Shown piece by piece: positions 17,789-24,794 of a stretch of DNA of 64,000 nucleotides (position 1 is its first letter; each line of letters begins with the position of its first letter). Made by a program: the position numbers and the translations under genes. The notes under the pieces are model-generated. The model was given only the letters and a program-made list of their open reading frames with translations, did not search any database and was not told where the DNA came from. The stretch lies in contig CACNPC010000002.1 in NCBI GenBank assembly GCA_902622245.1, positions 1-64,000 on the forward strand. Reading direction: 5' to 3'. Source of the DNA: an uncultured Pelagibacteraceae bacterium. Its GTDB lineage: Bacteria; Pseudomonadota; Alphaproteobacteria; Pelagibacterales; Pelagibacteraceae.

Positions 17789-18408
17789 TAGAGCTCTTTA
17801 CTGCTGATACTCCCAATGGCTGGAAAATTAGCATAATGCTCGAGGAAATTGATTTTAAATACAAACTTACAAAAGTTAATTTGAGTGGAGATCAATTTAA
17901 ACCAGAATTTAAAAAAATAAGTCCCTTTAATAAAATTCCTGTAATTATAGATCATGAGAATGATAAGACTGTATTCGAGTCTGGAGTTATACTTATGTAT
18001 TTAGGTGAGAAAAGTAAGAAACTTTATCCCGAAGCAGATAGGCTAGAGATAAATCAGTGGTTGATGGCTCAAATGGCTATCGTTGGTCCAATGATAGGAC
18101 AACATCACCAATTTCATTATTATCACCAAGGAAAAAGTGACTGGGGCGAAGAAAGATACTTCAAAATCACCAGAAAGATTTATGAAGATCTTGAAGCTAG
18201 ATTGGCTCAAAGTAAATTTTTAGCAAATGATAAATATTCTATTGCTGATATTGCTACATGGTCGTGGATTGCAAGACACAAAAGACACGATATTGGATTA
18301 AATAATTTTGAAAATCTATCCAGGTGGTTTGTTGAAATTGCTAAACGTCCAGCTGTAATCAAAGGCTTTAAAGCATTAAACAAAGATGCTGAAATAGATT
18401 TTCCTTAA
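17785..18408 (+). CDS. Glutathione S-transferase, YfcG/Ure2-like
   Basis: This 207-residue GST has the thioredoxin-fold opening MIELFTADTPNGWKISIMLEE, in which the T-P-N-G-W-K string is characteristic of the YfcG/Ure2-like (Nu class) group. FNKIPVIIDHE follows, with the conserved cis-proline, then FESGVILMYLGEK. The helical C-terminal domain contains SIADIATWSW. Members of this class often have disulfide-reductase or peroxidase activity with glutathione. It overlaps the reductase by four bases (ATGA), placing it in the same redox operon. Substrate is unknown. Confidence 0.92.
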   Translation: MIELFTADTPNGWKISIMLEEIDFKYKLTKVNLSGDQFKPEFKKISPFNKIPVIIDHENDKTVFESGVILMYLGEKSKKLYPEADRLEINQWLMAQMAIVGPMIGQHHQFHYYHQGKSDWGEERYFKITRKIYEDLEARLAQSKFLANDKYSIADIATWSWIARHKRHDIGLNNFENLSRWFVEIAKRPAVIKGFKALNKDAEIDFP

Positions 18409-18821
18409 TCGTCAGCGTAAACTTTTTCGTCTTTTTCGTGTTTTTCTTGAGCTGCAATGCAAAGAGTTGCAACTGGTCTTGCCATTAATCTTTTTAAACC
18501 TATAGGTTCACCAGTTTCTTCACAAAATCCATAAGTTCCATCTTGGATTTTCTTTAATGCACCATCTATTTTAGAAATTAATTTGATTTGTCTATTAATA
18601 GCTCTCATCTCTACATTCTTTTCAGTGTATGAACTTGCTTGATCAACTATGTCAGCTGATGCACTATTATCATCCATGGACGCTTGAAAAATCGCTTCAT
18701 TATTAGATCTCTTTAAATCTTTTTTCCACTCCATTAATTTCATCTTAAAATATGCTAAATGTTTAGCACACATGTATTTCTCTTTTTCTTTTGGAGTATA
18801 AGTTTTTGAAATTCTTACCAT
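18405..18821 (-). CDS. dksA: DksA/TraR-family transcription factor with reduced zinc-finger cysteines
   Basis: DksA binds RNA polymerase through the secondary channel and, with ppGpp, redirects transcription during starvation. The 138-residue product has a long coiled coil with the tip motif DIVDQAS (D-x-x-D-x-A, about residue 58). The C-terminal globular domain contains YGFCEETGEPIGLKRLMARPVATLCIAAQE. Only two of the four zinc-binding cysteines of E. coli DksA remain (in FCEET and LCIAA), a pattern of zinc-independent DksA versions also seen in other Alphaproteobacteria. It is divergent from the GT39 gene and converges by four bases with the GST gene. Confidence 0.92.
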   Translation of the reverse strand: MVRISKTYTPKEKEKYMCAKHLAYFKMKLMEWKKDLKRSNNEAIFQASMDDNSASADIVDQASSYTEKNVEMRAINRQIKLISKIDGALKKIQDGTYGFCEETGEPIGLKRLMARPVATLCIAAQEKHEKDEKVYADD

Positions 18822-18852
18822 ACCTAGCTATTTTGAGTTGGTGAATATATTC

Positions 18853-18886
18853 ATGAATAAATGAGTGTCAAGAACGGTTTATTCAT
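18853..18886. repeat. Inverted repeat in the dksA/GT39 divergent spacer
   Basis: ATGAATAAA (18853-18861) and TTTATTCAT (18878-18886) are a perfect nine-base inverted repeat with a 16-base centre, between the divergent starts at 18821 and 18895. The arm centres are 25 bases apart. It could be an operator or a hairpin in the GT39 leader; AT-rich chance matches cannot be excluded. Confidence 0.35.
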
Positions 18887-18894
18887 ATAGATTG

Positions 18895-20220
18895 ATGAAA
18901 ATGGCCTTAAACAAAAGAAATATAAATAATATTTTTTATATTTTTGTAACGACTCACTTAATTCTATGGACAGTTGTTCCAACTATCACAAACTCAAATT
19001 TACCTTTGGATACAATTGAAGCTTTGGCCTGGGGTAGTAATTTAGATTGGGGATTTAACAAACATCCTCCATTAAGTGCGTTTTTTCCAGAAGTTTTTTT
19101 TCAAATATTTGGACCACAAGATTGGGTTTATTATTTTTTAAGTCAAATTTTTGTAGTTGTGTCTTTTTTCATTATTTTTAAATTATCACAGGAAATTCTT
19201 AATGATGGCACTTTGAGTTTGTTATCAGTTTTTCTTATTGAAGGGATATACTTCTATAATTTCACAACTCCAGAATTTAATGTAAATATTTGTCAATTAC
19301 CTTTTTGGTGTTTGACGGTTTATTATACTTGGAAAATATATATCAGTAAAAAAATTGAGCTTTATGATTGTATCTTGTTAGGAGCTGTAGCAGCATTTGG
19401 TATTTTATCAAAATATCTTTTTATATATTTATTAGTCGCAATAGATTTATTGTTTGCATATTTAATATTTTTTAAAAAATCAAAAAAATTTGATTTTAAA
19501 TATTTAGTTTCTTTAGAAGTATTTTTTGTAATTTTAATTCCACATATAATTTGGTTATTCAACAACGATTTTATTACTATCAAGTATGGTTTTGCTCGTG
19601 CAGGTTTGGATGAAGGACAAATAATAAATCATCTTAAATATCCATTGATATTCACATTGAAACAAATTGGTATTTTAATACCATTTTTAATTTTAGTTTG
19701 GTTACTAATGAAAAAAATACCCAAAAAATTAAATTTAAAAGATGAGAAACTTTTATTTTTAATATTTATTAATTTAGTCCCTATAATATTAGTATTTATG
19801 ACTGCGTTAATAACTGGATCAAAGATTAGAACCATGTGGATGACACCTTTTTACTTATTCTTTGGAACTTTATTTATTTACCTTTTAAAAACTCAAATAA
19901 ACATTAAGAAACTAAATTCTTTTTTAATAGGATTTATATTTTTATTTTTATTATCTCCAATTTTGTACGGTTATGTCTCAATATCTCAGACTGATAAGAG
20001 GACTGATTATCCTGGAAGAGATATAGCTATAAAAGTTCAAATGGCATGGCACGAACAACATGATGAACCTATTAAATATGTCCTTGGTGATGAATGGACA
20101 GCTGGAAATTTATCATATCACATTAATTCAAGGCCTATTTGGAAAGGCTTTGTTACAAAGGAAAAATTGAATTCATTTGATAAATATATGTGTATTGATA
20201 AGATTTGTGTTGGGTCATAG
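18895..20220 (+). CDS. Integral-membrane glycosyltransferase of the GT39/PMT-ArnT type
   Basis: The protein has about ten predicted membrane helices. It opens with a helix followed by a loop with acidic and aromatic residues (PLDTIEALAWGSNLDWGFNK, then HPPLSAFFPE), the pattern of PMT_2/ArnT glycosyltransferases that take a sugar from a polyprenyl phosphate donor. The acceptor could be lipid A, another glycan or protein. I choose the ATG at 18895 (441 residues) over an upstream GTG at 18865, whose ten extra residues would lie in the inverted repeat. The neighbouring GT2 gene resembles the enzyme that makes such donors, so the two likely form one pathway. Confidence 0.82.
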   Translation: MKMALNKRNINNIFYIFVTTHLILWTVVPTITNSNLPLDTIEALAWGSNLDWGFNKHPPLSAFFPEVFFQIFGPQDWVYYFLSQIFVVVSFFIIFKLSQEILNDGTLSLLSVFLIEGIYFYNFTTPEFNVNICQLPFWCLTVYYTWKIYISKKIELYDCILLGAVAAFGILSKYLFIYLLVAIDLLFAYLIFFKKSKKFDFKYLVSLEVFFVILIPHIIWLFNNDFITIKYGFARAGLDEGQIINHLKYPLIFTLKQIGILIPFLILVWLLMKKIPKKLNLKDEKLLFLIFINLVPIILVFMTALITGSKIRTMWMTPFYLFFGTLFIYLLKTQINIKKLNSFLIGFIFLFLLSPILYGYVSISQTDKRTDYPGRDIAIKVQMAWHEQHDEPIKYVLGDEWTAGNLSYHINSRPIWKGFVTKEKLNSFDKYMCIDKICVGS

Positions 20221-20222
20221 TT

Positions 20223-20327
20223 ATGAAATTCAATAAAAACATACTATTCATCGTCTTTATTGTTGTAATAATAGAGTTGTCTGGACATGGAATTGTAGCC
20301 TCATTACTGAGGTTGCTTGCAAGTTAA
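20223..20327 (+). CDS. 34-residue single-helix membrane protein between two glycosyltransferases
   Basis: The frame translates as MKFNKNILFIVFIVVIIELS followed by GHGIVASLLRLLAS, then TAA. It has a basic start, one strongly hydrophobic helix of about 17 residues and a short tail. The ATG is two bases after the GT39 stop, and the stop is four bases before the GT2 ATG at 20332, the tight packing expected for a real gene in this operon. I do not recognise a family. It could be a small subunit of the glycosyltransferase complex. A remnant is possible, but the frame fills the gap almost exactly. Confidence 0.55.
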   Translation: MKFNKNILFIVFIVVIIELSGHGIVASLLRLLAS

Positions 20328-20331
20328 ATTA

Positions 20332-21201
20332 ATGAAAATTACTATTTTAACACCAGTTTATAATGACTGGAAATCAGCTTCAAAATTAATTGAAGAAATA
20401 AATACAATTGTAAAAGACTTAGATGCAGAATTTTCTCTTGTCATTGTTAATGATGCATCAACTGAAGAAAAACCAACCTCTATCTCCAATACAGAAAATT
20501 TATTATCGATTGAAATTTTAAATATTAAAAACAATCAAGGACATGGAAGATGTATTGCAACAGGACTTAAATATATATTTCAAAATAAAGAATTTGATTA
20601 CGTAATTCCAATGGACTCGGATGGTGAAGATAGACCTGAAGAAATCAAAAGTTTTCTAGAATACATAAAATATGACGAAGGAAAACCAATAGTTGGAGAA
20701 AGAGTAAAAAGATCTGAAAATTTCATTTTTAAAACTTGTTACCATTTACATAAAATAATAACTTATGTATTTACTGGTCATTCGATAAAATTTGGAAATT
20801 ATACGTGTCTTCCAAAGTCAACTGTTGAAAAATTAATAAACGATAAATCTACTTGGTGCAGCTTTTCAGGAGCATTGGCAAAATTAGAGAAAGATAGATC
20901 TTCATCTCCATCTATAAGGGGTACAAGATATTTTGGTCCTTCTAAAATGAGTTTTAAAAATTTAATTAAGCATTCTTTAGCAATTATAGCTGTTTTTAAA
21001 TCTACAGTTATTATTCGTTCAATTTTATTTTATGCTATTTATTTAATTTTAATGGCTGATTACATAAGTTATGTTACAGCTATCCCCTTAGCTTTAGTCA
21101 TCGCTTTTGGATTATCAGTGGTAATGATTGGAAGAAGAGAAAATTTAGAGGAATTAAATAATTCTTTAAATAATATTGGAAGTATTGATACTATAAAATA
21201 A
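20332..21201 (+). CDS. Family 2 glycosyltransferase, polyprenyl-phosphate sugar synthase-like
   Basis: The GT-A fold starts at MKITILTPVYNDW and has the acid motif MDSDGEDRPEEI near residue 97, which binds metal and the nucleotide sugar. Two C-terminal hydrophobic segments (about residues 215-265) resemble the membrane anchor of DPM1/GtrB-type enzymes that load a sugar onto polyprenyl phosphate. The ATG at 20332 is preferred over a TTG at 20317 that falls inside the 34-residue frame; this gives 289 residues. It is the logical donor-making partner of the GT39 enzyme two genes upstream. Confidence 0.86.
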   Translation: MKITILTPVYNDWKSASKLIEEINTIVKDLDAEFSLVIVNDASTEEKPTSISNTENLLSIEILNIKNNQGHGRCIATGLKYIFQNKEFDYVIPMDSDGEDRPEEIKSFLEYIKYDEGKPIVGERVKRSENFIFKTCYHLHKIITYVFTGHSIKFGNYTCLPKSTVEKLINDKSTWCSFSGALAKLEKDRSSSPSIRGTRYFGPSKMSFKNLIKHSLAIIAVFKSTVIIRSILFYAIYLILMADYISYVTAIPLALVIAFGLSVVMIGRRENLEELNNSLNNIGSIDTIK

Positions 21202-21217
21202 ATTAATATAAAAAATT

Positions 21218-22228
21218 ATGAAAAAAACTTTACTAATATTATCTGTATCTTTGTTCTTATTTTCAAATTTTTCATACGCAGAAAAACAACACACAAAAAT
21301 GAAAAAAAAAGAGAAAAAAGATTTTGCACATTTCGTGCTTAAGGCCCAATTAGATAATAAAATGGTTTTTACTAAAAGAAATGTACCTAATCGTAAAGGT
21401 CTGTATAAGTTTTTTGATAAATTCGAGGATAATATGGGTGTCTCTGAAAAAGGAATTGAATTTAATTTAAGTTATTCAGACATAGGTGACAAGAATGATT
21501 GGGTCAGATGGGGTAAACCTGGTTTTGCTCAAAGGTTTCAAATTATGGAGCCTTACAAAGAAACTACAAAAAAAGGCAAAACAAAATGGTATAGGATTGC
21601 TTATTTTATTCCTAATGAAATAGATACTGAGCAACACAATATCTCTTTATTTGATTTTAAGATGCTTTACGGAAAACCTGAAAAAGCAGTAGGACCTAGT
21701 TTCAACTATAACAATAATAAATTTATTTGGTTATTTAATGGTCCTAATTATAGAGTCGCTAAAAATGAAGTTGGGGAGCAATATTTCTTTGAAGGTTATG
21801 TTGTTCATTTTGATCAAAAATTTAAACCACTAAAAGGAAAATGGGTAAATATTTTAGTTAATGCTAAATGGGCAAAAGATGGATTTTTGCATTTATGGAT
21901 TGATGGAAAGTTAAGATCTAGTTATTTTGGAGATGTATTAGGTGGAGCTTCTAGTGTTAGGTTTAAATTTGGACCGTACAGAAATTATATGACTGCTGCT
22001 ACAGATAAAGGTTTAAAAATAAAAGATGCAATTATTCGTTATTCTAACGTTGGTAAAGCTGATACCTGTGATGAGTTATGGAGTGGCTGTGACGAAGTAA
22101 AAGGACAACTAAAAAATCAATCTCAAGTTCATGGTGCAATTGGTGTTGCTCTCTGTAAACCAGCTGACGAGGATAAAGAGGGTACTTGTGAAGATCTCGG
22201 CTATCCAGGAAACCCTAGACCTTTTTAA
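21218..22228 (+). CDS. Secreted polysaccharide-lyase-like protein
   Basis: The 336-residue product begins with a signal peptide ending in NFSYA, cleaved about residue 21. The mature region is a beta-rich domain with FAQRFQIMEPYK, WYRIAYFIPNE, then KGKWVNILVNAKWAKDGF, LHLWIDGKL and FKFGPYRNYM. These are features of the heparin-lyase-I-like polysaccharide lyase fold (Polysacc_lyase domain; PL13/PL20-like). Four late cysteines (residues about 285-325) may form disulfides. Such proteins bind or cleave acidic polysaccharides in the periplasm or outside the cell. Following two glycan-transfer genes, it may modify or trim the glycan they make. Fold assignment is by pattern only; activity is unproven. 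Confidence 0.62.
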   Translation: MKKTLLILSVSLFLFSNFSYAEKQHTKMKKKEKKDFAHFVLKAQLDNKMVFTKRNVPNRKGLYKFFDKFEDNMGVSEKGIEFNLSYSDIGDKNDWVRWGKPGFAQRFQIMEPYKETTKKGKTKWYRIAYFIPNEIDTEQHNISLFDFKMLYGKPEKAVGPSFNYNNNKFIWLFNGPNYRVAKNEVGEQYFFEGYVVHFDQKFKPLKGKWVNILVNAKWAKDGFLHLWIDGKLRSSYFGDVLGGASSVRFKFGPYRNYMTAATDKGLKIKDAIIRYSNVGKADTCDELWSGCDEVKGQLKNQSQVHGAIGVALCKPADEDKEGTCEDLGYPGNPRPF

Positions 22229-23506
22229 TTAAGCTCTAATTGTCGGCAAACAATAGAAATCAGCAGTATCTATCTTTGAGTTATAATCCCTTTTCATGCT
22301 CCATGATTTTCTAACACCAGCACTTGCAAGACTTAGTGTAGATCTACCATATCTATAATTTGTATTATCAATTGATCTCATTAATCTATTAATCCTCTCA
22401 TCTTTCGCTGATGAAAATAAGTTTTCATTATTTTCAGCATCTGTTAATCCGGTTAGCATCACTCCTGCTTTTTGATAACGATGCCCTTTCCTAAAGATTA
22501 CTTTTAAGACAGATAAGGCATTTTTTACGATCTCTATACTATTGTTAGTTGCTATAGGAAAATCAACAGTTCTGGAGTTTGAATAAAAACCAAATTGTTT
22601 TTGAAAAGGACTGGTTCTAACAAATACCATAACGGCTTTTGCAACGAGGTTTTCAGATCTTATCTTTTCTGATGCATTTAAACAATAACTAGCAACAGCT
22701 TCTTCAAGTTCTTGAAATTTTTCTATTCTTTTTCCAAATGATCTTGACACTACACAGCTTTTTCTTTTTGATGCAGTTTTTTCTAAATCAATACAAGGCA
22801 CACCTCTAAGTTCCATTGCAGTTCTTGAACTTAGAACATTCGAAGATTTTTTAATCCAGGTGTTTGATTTATTTTTTAATTGTTTGGCATTATAAATTCC
22901 ATTTTTTTGATAAAACTTTGTCATTTGTCTTCCAACACCCCAAACATCGTTAATATCAATTTTTTCAAGAATAGGATCAAGATTTTCTATTCCAATTAAA
23001 CTTGTAACACCTGATTGTTTTTTCTTTGCTATATGATTTGCAACTTTGCTTAAAGTTTTAGTTTTAGCTATTCCTATACTTGTTGGAATACCAGTCCACT
23101 TTAAAACTGTTTCTCTAATTTCTCTTCCAACTTGCTCTACTTCATTGTCAGAAAAATTTGATAAATCCATAAATGCCTCATCAATTGAATAAACTTCAAT
23201 ATCAGAGTTAAATCTTTTTAAAGTTCTCATTACTCTTCTAGATAAATCTCCATACAAAGAATAATTTGATGAGAATACTTGTACATCATTTTTGATAATA
23301 ATATCTTTTGCTTTAAAGTAGGGCTCACCCATTTTAATTCCCAAAGCTTTTGCTTCAGTAGATCTTGAAACTATACAGCCATCATTATTAGATAAAACTA
23401 CAACAGGTTTTTTCCTTATTTTTGGATTAAATAATCTTTCGCAAGAGACATAGAAAGAATTGCAGTCAACCAATGCTAATTTTTTAGTGTACTGAATGTA
23501 TGACAT
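22229..23506 (-). CDS. umuC: DNA polymerase V catalytic subunit UmuC (Y family)
   Basis: UmuC, with processed UmuD, is an error-prone translesion polymerase. The Y-family core is clear: LALVDCNSFYVSCERLFNP (first catalytic Asp), VVVLSNNDGCIVSRSTEAK, and the second acidic motif YSIDEAFMDLS near residue 106. Then come GIPTSIGIAKTKTLSKVAN, the helix-hairpin-helix IDINDVWGVGRQMTKF and a little-finger domain. The 425-residue length matches E. coli UmuC. Its 5' end overlaps the end of umuD by 23 bases, so the pair is one transcript under the SOS-type promoter upstream of umuD. It converges head-on with the lyase-like gene with no spacer. Confidence 0.96.
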   Translation of the reverse strand: MSYIQYTKKLALVDCNSFYVSCERLFNPKIRKKPVVVLSNNDGCIVSRSTEAKALGIKMGEPYFKAKDIIIKNDVQVFSSNYSLYGDLSRRVMRTLKRFNSDIEVYSIDEAFMDLSNFSDNEVEQVGREIRETVLKWTGIPTSIGIAKTKTLSKVANHIAKKKQSGVTSLIGIENLDPILEKIDINDVWGVGRQMTKFYQKNGIYNAKQLKNKSNTWIKKSSNVLSSRTAMELRGVPCIDLEKTASKRKSCVVSRSFGKRIEKFQELEEAVASYCLNASEKIRSENLVAKAVMVFVRTSPFQKQFGFYSNSRTVDFPIATNNSIEIVKNALSVLKVIFRKGHRYQKAGVMLTGLTDAENNENLFSSAKDERINRLMRSIDNTNYRYGRSTLSLASAGVRKSWSMKRDYNSKIDTADFYCLPTIRA

Positions 23507-23879
23507 AGGTAACTACTCCCCAAATAAAAATATCTTGTTCTTCATTAATTAAAATTCGATCAGAAAATTCTTTAGATCCTGACGTTAAAAATTGTTTATC
23601 TTTTTCTTTAACTAAAGTTTTAACGACGAGTTCATCGTGAACATTTGCTATGACAGTTGAAAAATTTTTTGGAGTTAAACTTTTGTCTACAACTAATAAA
23701 TCACCATCATTTATTCCAACATCCACCATTGATTTTCCTTGAACTCTTATGATGAAAGTTGCTGGAACATTTTTGATTAGATGTACGTTTAAATCTATAT
23801 CTTCTTCTATGTAGTCAGTTGCAGGGGAAGGAAAACCAGCTCCCGCTTTATGCAAATAATAAGGTATTGTTAGCTTCAT
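23484..23879 (-). CDS. umuD: UmuD-type S24 peptidase, SOS mutagenesis accessory subunit
   Basis: UmuD is a LexA-like serine peptidase that cleaves itself when RecA is activated and then joins UmuC. The product shows the cleavage region AGAGFPSPATDY near residues 12-23 (an Ala-Gly bond where E. coli has Cys-Gly), the catalytic serine in VQGKSMVDVGI near residue 50, and a lysine in DELVVKTLVK near 85. I choose the ATG at 23879 (131 residues). The longer frame from 23930 begins with the TTG of a -35 box and runs through the -10 box and LexA site, so it cannot be the natural start. Its 3' end overlaps umuC. Confidence 0.93.
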   Translation of the reverse strand: MKLTIPYYLHKAGAGFPSPATDYIEEDIDLNVHLIKNVPATFIIRVQGKSMVDVGINDGDLLVVDKSLTPKNFSTVIANVHDELVVKTLVKEKDKQFLTSGSKEFSDRILINEEQDIFIWGVVTYVIHSVH

Positions 23880-23883
23880 AAGT

Positions 23884-23898
23884 GTTCTTGTTTTGTTC
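23884..23898 (-). promoter_or_regulatory. LexA (SOS) box before umuDC
   Basis: On the minus strand the site reads GAAC-AAAACAA-GAAC, a perfect match to the alphaproteobacterial LexA box GAAC-N7-GAAC (equivalently GTTC-N7-GTTC). It sits at the predicted transcription start, five bases before the umuD ATG, an ideal position for repression. Confidence 0.85.
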
Positions 23899-23901
23899 TT
23901 A

Positions 23902-23930
23902 TTAGTACATGAGTTATACAATAGTGTCAA
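23902..23930 (-). promoter_or_regulatory. umuDC promoter
   Basis: TTGACA (23930-23925) and TACTAA (23907-23902) are separated by exactly 17 bases on the minus strand. The predicted start falls in the adjacent LexA box. The very short leader and absence of a Shine-Dalgarno sequence suggest near-leaderless translation. Confidence 0.75.
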
Positions 23931-23953
23931 TTAGGTTGTATTTTGAGTCTGTA

Positions 23954-23983
23954 AGTGAATCAAAAGTGAATCAAAACGTGAAC
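23954..23983. repeat. Short tandem direct repeat upstream of the cupin gene
   Basis: AGTGAATCAAA occurs twice head to tail (23954-23964 and 23965-23975), followed by a partial third unit CGTGAAC. The 11-base period is about one helical turn. The array lies between the umuD promoter (minus) and the cupin gene (plus) and could bind a regulator of either gene. Confidence 0.45.
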
Positions 23984-24068
23984 ATCCAAAACCATATTTT
24001 GTGCTATTGTGGATAACTTAAACCATTAGTAGTCTATGATCTAAATTTAATTATAAAAGGAGAAGGGT

Positions 24069-24419
24069 ATGAGTTCAATTGAAGTTAAAAGTTTTGATAA
24101 TCCAGATGAAAGCAATACCAGTTTCAACAATGCTAAAATGGATATCGTAAAAGTGGGAGATCAAAGAGTAATGAGATTAGTTTTGCAGCCAGGATGGAAA
24201 TGGTCACAAGATATTAAACCAACTGTAGGCACTGATAGCTGTAAAGCAAAACATCTTGGAGTAATAGTTTCAGGAGCAGTTTGTGCTAAACATGATGATG
24301 GAACAGAATTAACATATAAAGCAGGCGATGCATATTCAATTGACCCAGGTCATGACGGCTGGGTAGTTGGTGATAAGCCAGCAGTTGTTTATGAGTTTCA
24401 TGGAAAATGGGGAGAATAA
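24069..24419 (+). CDS. Small cupin-domain protein
   Basis: This 116-residue single-domain beta-barrel protein has cupin motif 1 near residues 55-75, with WKWSQDIKP, then KAKHLGVIVSGAVCAKHDDG. Motif 2 lies in YKAGDAYSIDPGHDGWVVGD. Histidines in KAKHLG and GHDGW could bind a metal, though the full metal-binding set is not conserved in an obvious way. The function is not known; similar proteins are annotated as cupin or ethanolamine-utilisation-like. A good ribosome site (AGGAGAAGGG) precedes the ATG, and the GFA-like gene follows three bases later. Confidence 0.72.
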   Translation: MSSIEVKSFDNPDESNTSFNNAKMDIVKVGDQRVMRLVLQPGWKWSQDIKPTVGTDSCKAKHLGVIVSGAVCAKHDDGTELTYKAGDAYSIDPGHDGWVVGDKPAVVYEFHGKWGE

Positions 24420-24422
24420 TTA

Positions 24423-24788
24423 ATGCCGAAACTAACATGTCATTGTGGATGTGTAGAAGCAGAAATTAATGTTCCAATTAATGAATTACCAAAAATTGTA
24501 AGATGTAACTGCTCTATATGTAAAAGAAAAAATGCAACAATGGGAATGGTTAAAAATGAAGATTTTAAAGTTACTAAGGGAGAAGATAAATTAAAACTTT
24601 ATCAGTACCATACAAAAGTTGCTAATCATTACTTTTGTATTGAATGTGGAATTTACACACATCATAACCCAAGAAGTGCACCCACCATGACCGGATTTAA
24701 TTTAGGTTGTGTAGATGAAGTTAAAGTCGACGATTTAAAAGATGTTGTTTTCTTTGATGGTTTAAACCATCCACTTGACCAAAAATAA
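24423..24788 (+). CDS. GFA/CENP-V-family zinc protein
   Basis: This 121-residue protein has the cysteine pattern of the glutathione-dependent formaldehyde-activating (GFA) family: CHCGCVEAEI at the start, RCNCSICKRKNAT near residues 28-40, and YFCIECGIYTHHNPR near 70-84. In the characterised member the zinc site binds S-hydroxymethylglutathione, but most family members have no proven substrate. It follows the cupin gene immediately and precedes the kinase gene by six bases, likely in one transcript. A link to formaldehyde or one-carbon metabolism is inference only. Confidence 0.85.
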   Translation: MPKLTCHCGCVEAEINVPINELPKIVRCNCSICKRKNATMGMVKNEDFKVTKGEDKLKLYQYHTKVANHYFCIECGIYTHHNPRSAPTMTGFNLGCVDEVKVDDLKDVVFFDGLNHPLDQK

Positions 24789-24794
24789 AATTAA

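Noticed and set aside
20317-20331. TTG start five codons upstream for the GT2 gene
   Set aside because: The ATG at 20332 starts directly at the conserved GT2 fold (KITILTPVYND); the extension falls within the small membrane-protein gene.
23880-23930. N-terminal extension of umuD from 23930
   Set aside because: These bases contain the -35, -10 and LexA elements; the extension has no counterpart in UmuD proteins.
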